Assembly (NCBI GenBank): GCA_963974215.1
Contig: CAXBBL010000006.1
Coordinates: forward strand, 124,001-188,000
Origin: Croceimicrobium sp963974215
GTDB lineage: Bacteria; Bacteroidota; Bacteroidia; Flavobacteriales; Schleiferiaceae
Reading direction: 5' to 3'
DNA length: 64,000 nt
The translations under genes were made by a program, and so were the position numbers. This document shows, piece after piece, positions 46,172-55,080 of the stretch; position 1 is the first letter of the stretch; each line of letters begins with the position of its first letter. The notes under the pieces are model-generated. The model saw only the letters and a list, made by a program, of their open reading frames with translations, made no database searches and was not told where the DNA came from.

Positions 46172-46290
46172 TTAATACTGTATTATTTTATACCGACCCT
46201 TTCAACGAATAGTCCAAGAATCTATCGAGCTACTGATTCCTAAACAGTAAGCCACGCTGAGAATCTGAATCGTGAAAAGTTGAGAGTCCA

Positions 46291-46662
46291 TTACGTTTCA
46301 CTGTTATTATTGGAAATCTGGTTTACCTGAATTAAGATTGCTAAACCCTTAAACAAGCGCACAGCACCGTAGAGAACTGCGCCCCAAAAGACAAATCCAA
46401 CACCGGAATAATTTGCTATCAATCCACCTAAAGCCCAAGCCAAACCGACCCAAATATCTTTATAAGCCTTTTCATTACTAACCTCGTTTATCTGAGTCAC
46501 AAGATGTTCGACAATAGCAGAAGCACTTTCTTCATCTAATCCATCTTTAACGAGTAAATGCTTTGTTTCCTCTGGACTTTTCTTTTGCTCAACTAATAAG
46601 CTCTCCGCATATTTATGTAATTCTTTGACCGCTTCACTTTGGTCCTTTTGCTTGTTCTCCAT
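46291..46662 (-). CDS. Small membrane protein with N-terminal helical domain
   Basis: 123 residues. An amphipathic N-terminal domain (about 1-65, charged, with LVKDGLDEESASAIVEHLV) is followed by two membrane helices (about 70-90 and 92-112). Not recognised. Confidence 0.55.
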   Translation of the reverse strand: MENKQKDQSEAVKELHKYAESLLVEQKKSPEETKHLLVKDGLDEESASAIVEHLVTQINEVSNEKAYKDIWVGLAWALGGLIANYSGVGFVFWGAVLYGAVRLFKGLAILIQVNQISNNNSET

Positions 46663-46734
46663 CCTATAATTTACTAACTGATTTGCTTTAGCGTTTTAAC
46701 TCAGAAAGTATCGCGCCTCGCTTTTATTCTTATT

Positions 46735-47226
46735 TTACCTGTTGTTCAATTTAAAGTCATGTAGGCCAATTTCGTAGATCATATAGGGCCACATTTCTGT
46801 CCCTTTGGCCCCTGAATAAGACCCAATATTTGATGTTGATTGAAACTCTCCGTCCTCATCTATTTTAATGTCGGATAGGTAAGTAAAGTTGAATTCTGTC
46901 CTATTTTTAAATACTAATAGGATTTTCATGTTTTTCTCTTTCTCCTTTTCAGTAGATCCGTGTGATCCGTAACAGAAATAAAATTCAATAGTACCAGGCT
47001 TACCATTTTCCGAGAACAGCGAATCGGTTTCGTAGGTATCCACAATTTCGTGGAAAGGTTCAAATTCAATTATTGAAAAGTCAAAGTTTATCGAGTCCAC
47101 TTGAAACATTTCAATGGTAAACTTAGTTCCAAGGGGAAAGGAGAAACCTGGAGCAGGTTCAGTTGGCAGCTCTTGCGCGTTTAGCATTAGGCTCCCTAAT
47201 AGAATTAACAATAGTGTATACTTCAT
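46735..47226 (-). CDS. Small exported protein, unknown
   Basis: About 163 residues from MKYTLL. Signal peptide ends at LNAQ. Mature part is beta-rich and acidic with no recognised motif. Earlier in-frame Met codons at 47232 and 47253 are less likely because they add only a charged lead. Confidence 0.5.
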   Translation of the reverse strand: MKYTLLLILLGSLMLNAQELPTEPAPGFSFPLGTKFTIEMFQVDSINFDFSIIEFEPFHEIVDTYETDSLFSENGKPGTIEFYFCYGSHGSTEKEKEKNMKILLVFKNRTEFNFTYLSDIKIDEDGEFQSTSNIGSYSGAKGTEMWPYMIYEIGLHDFKLNNR

Positions 47227-47325
47227 GAGCATTGTTCTACTAAACTGAACCATGATCTGGCTTTATTGTACCTCAAACTAAGCTACCTAGATAGCAATAG
47301 CTATGAAAAAGGTCTTTAGGTTTTT

Positions 47326-47366
47326 AGTTCTTTATTCATTTGCTTTTAACAAATGAATAAAGAACT
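47326..47366. other. Perfect 17-bp inverted repeat with 7-nt loop
   Basis: Arms at 47326-47342 and 47350-47366 are exact inverted repeats (AGTTCTTTATTCATTTG and its complement). It lies between the genes at 46735 and 47437. It is AT-rich with no following T-run, so a terminator is only one option. Confidence 0.7.
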
Positions 47367-47436
47367 GATTCGTGGTTATATACAAGCCATTAGCATTGGC
47401 TTAAATCATACAGGAAAGTGTGGCAAGTTCCTAAGC

Positions 47437-48096
47437 TTAAGCTCGACTTAATTCGTTTTCTTCAAAAGTTCTGAATGAAAATTTATAGCCTTCAAACGCG
47501 GCAATTCCATAAAATAGCAAATCCATTGGACTGAAAGTTTCAACCATAATGGGCATTAATAAGCTGTAATCAAATAAGCTCAAGGTTTCAAAATACCCTA
47601 AACCTTCCTCATTTGCAATGAATCCAATTATGCTAAAGAAATTCCCAAGCAAACAGCTTACAAGGGCGATTATCCCGCCGGAAATTCCAAAAATTTGATC
47701 AATACCTTTGCCGGTTATTCTCATTGAATAGCCAACAGCAGCACCAATAGCCACCGCCATGTAACCAATTTGATATCCTGTAGCAACGGTTACCACTCCC
47801 CATAAAACTGCTCCCAGCAAGCCTACTATAATTCCAACAGTAAGTGCCTTTGGAAACTCTTGCTCAGATTGGAATTTCACCAAATTTTCCTCAGACATAT
47901 TAGCGACTATCTCACTGTGCAACAAGGTTTCCGTATTGTCTGATTTTTCTACAACCGTATCATCTAACTGAAATGATTTACATTCATCTTCAAAATCAGC
48001 CTTTTCCCCGGTTAAATTACAAACCAGTCCGACTTGCAAATCTAGTTTACGGTTGATACACTTTTTACAAAATTTTAATTGCTCTTCTCTAGTCAT
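47437..48096 (-). CDS. Four-cysteine motif and four-helix membrane protein, unknown
   Basis: 219 residues. The N-terminus has a zinc-ribbon-like set of four cysteines (FCKKCINRK ... GLVCNLTGEKADFEDEC). Then four membrane helices (about 85-105, 110-125, 137-160, 175-195). This combination recurs in Bacteroidota but I cannot name a function. Confidence 0.6.
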   Translation of the reverse strand: MTREEQLKFCKKCINRKLDLQVGLVCNLTGEKADFEDECKSFQLDDTVVEKSDNTETLLHSEIVANMSEENLVKFQSEQEFPKALTVGIIVGLLGAVLWGVVTVATGYQIGYMAVAIGAAVGYSMRITGKGIDQIFGISGGIIALVSCLLGNFFSIIGFIANEEGLGYFETLSLFDYSLLMPIMVETFSPMDLLFYGIAAFEGYKFSFRTFEENELSRA

Positions 48097-48254
48097 TTTG
48101 CTTGTTGGTTTTAGTTATTATTATTCTCGAGTAAAGCGCCTAGGTCACGGGCTTTACCGTCAATTTCCTCTGAATCTATGGTGATTTATTTTTTTGTGCT
48201 ATTTTTATTTTCAAGAGATGCATACACCTTTAAAGCGGTAGATTTTGGTGCCAT

Positions 48255-48791
48255 TTATTTTATTTTCAGAGAATACATAATTTCTTTGGCTACGGCTGTC
48301 CATTCTTCCATATCCTTCTTGGTACAGTTGAAGGTGCAAAGCAGCAGCTTGCCCTCCAAATCCGTAAAAAACATTAAATTATAAATATCCGTATCTATAG
48401 CCGGTGTGACCAATTCCATAAAACCAACCTTCTTTTCATTAATGGTCACAAGACCACTATCCTTCCATTCTGCGGATGGATGAAGCTTTTTAAAAGTCGC
48501 TATGAAATTATCTTTATAAGCTGGAATAAGTGCTTGACTTGCTTGGCTCTCAGTAAGATTAAGCGTGACATTAATTCCCCCCGACGCATTGGAATAAACT
48601 AGAGAAGGTCTTCTCTCTGAAGGGTATTTAAACTGCATTAATTCTTCCGACATAATGTCGAAGCTTCGCGGTACCTTAAGCTCTACTTTATTACTAAGAA
48701 GTGACTTTTTTTCTAGGTCAATAACCGCGGTAAAAGCGGTCACTAAAAGGACTGCTAAAATGGTCAGTCCGTTGGTTTTTATTCTATACAT
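48255..48791 (-). CDS. Small exported protein, PsbP/DUF1795-like (tentative)
   Basis: 178 residues with an N-terminal hydrophobic segment (about 8-24). VELKVPRSFDIMSEELMQFKYP, then GINVTLNLTES and a final FNCTKKDMEEW helix resemble Mog1/PsbP-like folds. Not confirmed. Confidence 0.55.
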   Translation of the reverse strand: MYRIKTNGLTILAVLLVTAFTAVIDLEKKSLLSNKVELKVPRSFDIMSEELMQFKYPSERRPSLVYSNASGGINVTLNLTESQASQALIPAYKDNFIATFKKLHPSAEWKDSGLVTINEKKVGFMELVTPAIDTDIYNLMFFTDLEGKLLLCTFNCTKKDMEEWTAVAKEIMYSLKIK

Positions 48792-49689
48792 AGCTTAGAT
48801 CAGGTTCCACCCCAGGGTCATTTACTTGAGATTTTAATCTCTTTCCCCTTAGCGTCGTTGAGCGAAAACCCAATAACTTTAAGAATATGAGATAGTCAAA
48901 AATACTAGCCCTCCAAAACTAAGAAATAGATTCATAAAAAAATATATCTTCAAATTAAATTATAGATATCCTTGTATTTATTGGCTGCAAATTCTTTTTC
49001 CTAACAAGAGAAATTACCTGACGATACCAACAGGATGCGTAATTTATGGCGCTTATTTAATTGAATTCCCTAGCCTTCCTGTTTATCGCAAAAGCTTGCC
49101 CGTCTTTCTCAACTAGAAAAACGGTATAGCTCACTATTGCCTCGACTTTATCCTAAAGCAGCGCCCATAGCAATTATCCCGCCTTGTTGCAAAGGCCCCA
49201 AGCTCCAAATTTACACTTTAATGACTAGCCTCCCATCCTATCCCTCTCAACTGAAGACTAATTCGGGGACGGCTATCTTGTTCTTCTTCAGCAACTAATT
49301 AGCTAGTATTAGCATCGCCATAAGGCTAGTCATTAGCCCGTATAATGCGAATAAATAGAAATTTTACTTAAGCGGGATCTGATTATTGCTCCTGAATTGT
49401 TTTAAGGTTAATTCGTCCTGATATTAGAGCTCGGAAAACTTACAAATAGTGGTTTCTAGTAGAGGCGACGATTAATAGCGCGCTATTATGAGTTGAAAGG
49501 GCGAAGCTTAATCAGAGGTCGACTAAAAATTGTAAGGGATTTCTGGTTTGCAATAGCTCTTAATTGTGCCTTTCACTTTGAAAAGAGAAATGGGAAGACA
49601 AACCTCCTACTCTCGCCACGGCACCTCTAAAAACGTATCTATATAAATACAAAGCACGTGACGAATCAAAACGAACAGACACGAGAAAC
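48792..49689. other. Gene-free stretch with faint relics
   Basis: No supported gene. Around 49440-49530 are weak traces of R1 (AATAGTGG, GATTAATAGCGCGCTATT palindrome). On the minus strand near 49080-49150, KVEAIVSYTVFLVEKDGQAF reads openly for about 30 codons but without a start, perhaps a gene relic. Confidence 0.4.
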
Positions 49690-50298
49690 TTACACCTCTT
49701 TCATCTTGATTTCTTTCTCGTCGTAGTAATTAGTAAGAATAGATTGCATGGCTTCTTCGCCGCTAATTATATTTTGGATTTTAGTCCATAAATTGGAGTT
49801 TATCAACTCTTTAAGCGGTTGCTCGTGGCTATTAATCTTAGCAAAGACCTTTTGGATTTTCTTATCCCAAACTTTGTAATACTTAACGAGATCGTCTGGG
49901 TAAACGACTTTCCGGCGCGTTCCTTCATTGATCCCTCTAAAAGGCGCGGGGATATTTAGGTAGCCATAATCGTCTGTTAATTGCTCACCCACTTGTATAT
50001 CGCGAATGGCGATTTCAAAATCGTAGGCGGTTGTAAGGCAGTTGGAATTAAAACTGTGATTTACATAGCGGCCATTGTCCCAGCAAAGCACGAAGTTGCC
50101 ATTGTTATTGCGAAAGGTATAGGTATCGAGGATATTCTGATAAATGGGCTCCATGGCCTGAAAATCAGTAGGACTGAATTCACGGTCTAGTTTATCTAAT
50201 ACCCAAGTAATTGTTCCCGCAGGAATAAATTCGGTGGCTACAACGCCGTAGCCAACTTCATTGCTGATAAATTTTAATTCAGTTTTTGGATGTATCAT
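49690..50298 (-). CDS. SET-domain protein (putative protein lysine methyltransferase)
   Basis: 202 residues. The SET signature is present: GYGVVATEFIPAGT near the start, RYVNHSFNSNC (NHS-type) and GEQLTDDYGY (late SET motif). SET enzymes transfer methyl from SAM to lysine. There is no post-SET cysteine triad apparent. The target in bacteria is not known. A stand-alone gene. Confidence 0.8.
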   Translation of the reverse strand: MIHPKTELKFISNEVGYGVVATEFIPAGTITWVLDKLDREFSPTDFQAMEPIYQNILDTYTFRNNNGNFVLCWDNGRYVNHSFNSNCLTTAYDFEIAIRDIQVGEQLTDDYGYLNIPAPFRGINEGTRRKVVYPDDLVKYYKVWDKKIQKVFAKINSHEQPLKELINSNLWTKIQNIISGEEAMQSILTNYYDEKEIKMKEV

Positions 50299-50496
50299 TT
50301 TTAAGAGATTAGATATAACCTCTCGCTAAACTTATTCTTACTCTCAGCCGCTTTTTGCGGGCTGTTTTGGTAATTGGACAGATAGGCTAAAGGTTAGCTA
50401 AATTAGCAAAGTTTGGAATGGAAAATAAGTTGGCTTCTAAAAAAAGGATGGGGTTAAGCAAGGCATATATCACTGAAAAACAAGACCATAAGTTTT

Positions 50497-50682
50497 AACT
50501 GAGTTCGACCTAAAATTATAGCCTCAGATTTTCAATAAAAGGAAAAGACTTGTAAGCCTCTTCTAAAAAGCAGTTTTTGGCGCCATAGCCCTTCGCAATA
50601 GCCCGCTATTGCTTCAGTGCTTCGGCTTAAAACCCACTATTTATAAGAGGTCTGAGGTCTAATTTTACGCCGAACTGAGGTT
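50497..50682. repeat. R1 dispersed element, copy D (186 bp, internal deletion)
   Basis: Same orientation as copy A with both end repeats (AACTGAGTTCGACC and CGAACTGAGGTT), but it lacks about 76 bp between two GGAAAA-type direct repeats seen in A (26263 and 26339). Non-coding. Confidence 0.85.
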
Positions 50683-50799
50683 TTAAGGCTAAAAAAATAG
50701 ATTTAAAAGTATGCGACGCGTCTTTACCTATAATATGAACCAACAAAATTAAGAGCAAGCAAAATTCCCTTCCTTCTTCCCTATTTATTTGAACTCAGC

Positions 50800-51171
50800 T
50801 CAGCAAGATAAAATCACAAATATTAAGGCTAAAATGGCAGGTACTGCTTGAACCACAAATATTTTTTTGGCAGCCGTAAGCGCACCGAAAATTCCCGCCA
50901 CAATAACACAGCCCAGAAAGAAGATGCGGATATTGGCGGCCCAATTAGCCTCGTTAATAAAGAAAGTCCAGATTAAACCCGCTGCTAAAAAACCATTATA
51001 CAGTCCTTGATTAGCGGCTAGTCCTTTGGTGGGTTTAAATAGATCTTTGGGCAGACTTCTAAAGGTTCTTTTGCCCACTGTTTCCCAAGCGAACATTTCC
51101 ATCCACAAGATGTAGATGTGTTCTATAGCCACAAGGGCAGTGAGTAATTCGGCGATTTTTGAAATGTCCAT
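50800..51171 (-). CDS. DUF1304 membrane protein
   Basis: 123 residues with four membrane helices. The motif AANQGLYNGFLAAGL is diagnostic of DUF1304. Function unknown. A box TAATTTTC lies just upstream on the coding strand, close to the -7 consensus. Confidence 0.82.
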   Translation of the reverse strand: MDISKIAELLTALVAIEHIYILWMEMFAWETVGKRTFRSLPKDLFKPTKGLAANQGLYNGFLAAGLIWTFFINEANWAANIRIFFLGCVIVAGIFGALTAAKKIFVVQAVPAILALIFVILSC

Positions 51172-51265
51172 TGGAATTAGATTGAAAATTATAGACGGTA
51201 TAAATTTGGTTCTATCCGATTGATTTTAGTGAAGATTCTTTTTAAGTGGATTTTCCCATCTTAAC

Positions 51266-53248
51266 TTATTTGTTATTATTTATTGAAACAAAATACATCT
51301 CCATCTCGCCCTTACCCTTCACTGCAATTTTACCGCGGCTTTCAAAAGCAAAATCGGGATCTGATTTCAATAGCTCATACGTAGCTTGGCTGATGTTTAC
51401 TTGTCCAACTTCCCCCGTGCTTTCCATGCGGCTAGCGGTGTTCACCGTGTCTCCCCAAATGTCGTATTGGAATTTTTTAACACCTACAATGCCTGCTACT
51501 ACTGGGCCAGTGTGAATGCCCACACGCATTTCAAAAGCCATTTCCCCTTTTGCGCTTTTGGCGGCTTTGCGTTCTTTAATAAACGTTTGCATTTCTAGAG
51601 CGGCCAGCACGGTGTTTTTTACTGAATCATCTGTAGGGACAGGGAGGCCACCAGCGGCCATATAGGCATCGCCAATGGTTTTTATTTTTTCAATGCCATA
51701 CTTCTCCATAATGCCATCAAAAGCTTCAAAACAGAAGTTGATTTCCTTTAATAATTCACTAGCGCTGAGCTTGGCACTTTCCTCAGTAAAGCCTTTAAAA
51801 TCGGTAAAGAGAATACTTGCCAACTCGAAATCTCGCGCATCGGCCTTACCTTTTTCTTTGAGCTCTTTGGCTACCTCGTAGGGTAAAATATTGAGCAGTA
51901 GTTCTTCACTCCGTTGTTTCTCCTTATCAATTTTGTTGCGCTGTACAAAGAAAACCCCAGCAAAAAACAAAACCACCGCAAAACCACCCATAAAACCATT
52001 ACGAACAAGTTTCTGACGTTTTATTTCCTGTAGGGCAAGGGAATCTTTTTTGTCTTGCTCAGCTTTGGCTACAGCTTCTTTTCTGTCAAACTCATGCTGC
52101 ATATCTATTTGTACCAGTTTTTTGGTGTTTTCTTCATTAAACAAGCTATCGCGCAATGAAATCATTTGCTCATAATATTCTAAGGCTTTATCGCTCTTAC
52201 CTAAGGCTTTAAAGGATTTGTGTAGGCATTCGCAGGCATTTTTTTGTCCTTCTAAAAAACCAATTTCTTTGGTGAGAGTCAGAGCTTCTTGGCAATAATC
52301 TACTGCGAGGGTCTTCTTGCCTTGTTCTTGATGGAACCAGCCTATAGCTTGCAGGACAATTCCAATGTTTGCTTTATCTCCGATTTCATTTAGCATCACC
52401 AGACTCTTTTGATAGTATTCCATAGCACGCATATAATTCTCTTGTTTCCCGTAAATGCCACCAATATTGATAGTTATTTCTGCAATGCCTTTTTTATCGC
52501 CGATATCTTCCATAAGCGCGAGACTCTTTTCGTAATTCTGCATGGCAAGGGAGTATTGGTCTTGTTCTGAGTAAATGTTGCCAATATTAGCCAGGCTAGA
52601 TGCAATACCCTTTTTATTTCCCAATTTTTCTTGAATCTTCAGGCTACTTTCGTTGTATTCCAAGGCACGGATGTTATTACCTTGTGACTGGTAAATGATG
52701 GCAATGTTGCTCAGGCAGATCGCGATACTTTGTTCATCTCCGAATTCTTCATAAATCGCCAGAGCCTTTAAAATATTCTCCAATGCTAGCGGGATATTGC
52801 CTAAGCTGTAATAAATGAGACCAATATTACCCATACTAGACGCAGCGCCTTTTTTATACCCGAGTTCTTCCTCAATTACCAAACTTTTTTGGGTGTATTC
52901 CAAAGCTTGGGGGTAATTGCCTAGAACCTGGTTCGCAATACCTTGCGCAGAATATCCTAGCATAGATGCTCTTGGGAAGTTGTGTTTTTTTGCATAAGTG
53001 TGCAGGGCTTCTGCCAATACCAATGCTGAGTCTGGCTGAGAGTAAAAGTATCCGCTCTTGATGTAGCTGTAATAGGCACTTGAACGCAAAGAGTCGGATT
53101 GGGTCTGGTCTTGCCAGACGGAAAACAATGAATCGAGGTTGGTTTGTGCTTGCGAGGTATTAGCTAGTAGTAAGAAATAGCTAAATGTGAAAAGTTTTGC
53201 TAGTGCAGATAAAGACTTGAAATGTGAGTAGTATTTGGTTCGGTTCAT
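51266..53248 (-). CDS. TPR-class III adenylate cyclase (tandem paralogue 2)
   Basis: About 660 residues from MNRTKYY. Signal-like N-terminus ending at TSQAQ (about 32-36), then eight 40-residue TPR units (about 60-390), one membrane helix (about 425-442), then a class III cyclase domain. Metal Asp in ILFTDFKGF and GDAYMA, substrate Lys in EKIKTIGD, Asp in YDIWGDT, and N-R in NTASRMES indicate ATP as substrate. A GTG start 26 codons upstream overlaps the previous gene and is less likely. Probably senses envelope signals to make cAMP. Confidence 0.85.
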   Translation of the reverse strand: MNRTKYYSHFKSLSALAKLFTFSYFLLLANTSQAQTNLDSLFSVWQDQTQSDSLRSSAYYSYIKSGYFYSQPDSALVLAEALHTYAKKHNFPRASMLGYSAQGIANQVLGNYPQALEYTQKSLVIEEELGYKKGAASSMGNIGLIYYSLGNIPLALENILKALAIYEEFGDEQSIAICLSNIAIIYQSQGNNIRALEYNESSLKIQEKLGNKKGIASSLANIGNIYSEQDQYSLAMQNYEKSLALMEDIGDKKGIAEITINIGGIYGKQENYMRAMEYYQKSLVMLNEIGDKANIGIVLQAIGWFHQEQGKKTLAVDYCQEALTLTKEIGFLEGQKNACECLHKSFKALGKSDKALEYYEQMISLRDSLFNEENTKKLVQIDMQHEFDRKEAVAKAEQDKKDSLALQEIKRQKLVRNGFMGGFAVVLFFAGVFFVQRNKIDKEKQRSEELLLNILPYEVAKELKEKGKADARDFELASILFTDFKGFTEESAKLSASELLKEINFCFEAFDGIMEKYGIEKIKTIGDAYMAAGGLPVPTDDSVKNTVLAALEMQTFIKERKAAKSAKGEMAFEMRVGIHTGPVVAGIVGVKKFQYDIWGDTVNTASRMESTGEVGQVNISQATYELLKSDPDFAFESRGKIAVKGKGEMEMYFVSINNNK

Positions 53249-53318
53249 GAAGATAGATTTAATAGTAACCTTTGTTGCTTTTGTTGCTCTCATTACATTT
53301 AGCTTTATTCGTTTTTCA

Positions 53319-55067
53319 CTATTCACTATTCACTAAAACGAAGTACATCTCTATCTCACCTTTCCCCTTCGCTTCAATTTTACCTCTGCTTTCAAAAGTA
53401 AAATCAGCATCATCTTTCAGTAATTCATAAGTCGCTTGGCTGATGTTTACTTTGCCGGCTTCACCATTACTTTCTATACGGCTGGCGGTGTTCACCGTAT
53501 CGCCCCAAATATCGTATTGGAATTTCTTTACGCCTACAATGCCTGCAACTACAGGACCTGTATGAATACCCACCCGCATTTCGAAGGCTTGTAGACCAAC
53601 CGCTTCGTTTTTGCTTTTCCTTTTTCTAATGAATTCTTGCATTTCAAGGGCCGCCAAAACGGTTTTCTTAATTGATTGATCTGTTGGTATGGGTAGGCCA
53701 CCTGCCGCCATATAGGCATCGCCGATGGTCTTAATTTTTTCGACGCCCCAGCCCGATATGATTTCATCAAAAGCGGTAAAATTTTGATGTATTTCATCCA
53801 CCAATTCCTTGGGGCTCATCTCAGCGCTAATACCGGTGAAATTGATGAAATCCGTAAAAAGAATAGTTACATTTTCATACAGTTTGGCTTCACTACGGCC
53901 GCTGCTTTTTAATTCTTCTGCCACTTCCGTCGGTAGAATATTACGCAATAAGGAGTCGCTTCTTTTACGCTCCCTCGCGATGCGATTGCGCTGAAAAAAA
54001 AGGAAAACTGCAAATATGCCTAATAAAAATACTCCTCCGATTAAGCCGTTACGCTGCCTAGTTTTGCTTTTATTTTGGGTATTGAGATAATGTATGCGCT
54101 GCTCTTTTAGCTTCGACTGGAATTTTTGCTCCATTTCGGCAAATGCTCTAATTTTCTGGTCATTATAAAGACTATCCTTGAGCAACATAGACTGCCAAAG
54201 TTCATCATAGCCTCTTTTAAATGAACCATTTTTATAATGAAAAAGCGCCGCATTTTGCCTCGATGCCTGCATGGCATCCAAATTGCCTTTTAGATCTGCA
54301 TAATAGATGGCTGAATCTAGATAAATTGCTGTTTGCTTCGCATCTGTGGAAACACCTGCAAGATTGTTATAGATACTGCTTATTTGGATGTAGGCCTCCC
54401 GCGCTTGCGCTACTTTCAGTGCTTTGATAAAACAACTTTTGGCTTCAACAAACATTTCACGTACCGCATAGGTATAACCTAAATCATTGAGCGCACCCTG
54501 CTGATGTTTAAGGGCATTCTCCTTTAAGGCCAAATCATAAGATTGAGTTAAATAGTACACCGTACTATCTAAGTCACTGAACAAAAAGCTCTTGCTTAGA
54601 TAGAGTTCCATCAAAACGTCCTTATTGGGAAAGCTATTATTCCAGCTATTCAAGCCTTTGTGAATATATACGAAAGCTTTTTTGCTTAATTCCATATTCA
54701 TATAAATACGGGCATAGGCTAGATAAATCTCTGGCAGCAAATGTGCCTTATGACATTGGTCAGCCTGATATTTGTTAAAAATATCATTTACGGCTTGCAA
54801 AGCATCCTCGTCCCTACCTGCAGCACTTAGATAATGACTTTTGCGAATGGCTATTTCGATCCAGTTACAGTGATCGTTTTCTTTTTCAAATAAAAATAAG
54901 AGCGAATCCCCCAATGAAATTTGGGAATTCAAATTGGTATTCTCCTCCGTTTTATAGGCGCTTACAACGCTATCGGCCCAGTACGCTTTATACTGGGCTA
55001 GGCTGTTAAATGAGAGTAATACCAAGCCCATAAGGCCTGCCAACTGTTTTGGAAAAAAGGATCGCAA
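53319..55067 (-). CDS. TPR-class III adenylate cyclase (tandem paralogue 1)
   Basis: 582 residues. Signal peptide ends at LAQ (about 25). TPR-like helices cover about 30-330, the membrane helix about 335-352, then the cyclase domain (about 385-580). It has the same catalytic residues as its neighbour (FTDFINFTG, EKIKTIGDAYMAAGG, YDIWGDTVNTASR). Catalytic domains are nearly alike while TPR regions differ, pointing to duplication with sensor divergence. It follows the gene at 55081 by 13 bp. Confidence 0.87.
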   Translation of the reverse strand: MRSFFPKQLAGLMGLVLLSFNSLAQYKAYWADSVVSAYKTEENTNLNSQISLGDSLLFLFEKENDHCNWIEIAIRKSHYLSAAGRDEDALQAVNDIFNKYQADQCHKAHLLPEIYLAYARIYMNMELSKKAFVYIHKGLNSWNNSFPNKDVLMELYLSKSFLFSDLDSTVYYLTQSYDLALKENALKHQQGALNDLGYTYAVREMFVEAKSCFIKALKVAQAREAYIQISSIYNNLAGVSTDAKQTAIYLDSAIYYADLKGNLDAMQASRQNAALFHYKNGSFKRGYDELWQSMLLKDSLYNDQKIRAFAEMEQKFQSKLKEQRIHYLNTQNKSKTRQRNGLIGGVFLLGIFAVFLFFQRNRIARERKRSDSLLRNILPTEVAEELKSSGRSEAKLYENVTILFTDFINFTGISAEMSPKELVDEIHQNFTAFDEIISGWGVEKIKTIGDAYMAAGGLPIPTDQSIKKTVLAALEMQEFIRKRKSKNEAVGLQAFEMRVGIHTGPVVAGIVGVKKFQYDIWGDTVNTASRIESNGEAGKVNISQATYELLKDDADFTFESRGKIEAKGKGEIEMYFVLVNSE

Positions 55068-55080
55068 TTATCGGGTAAAT

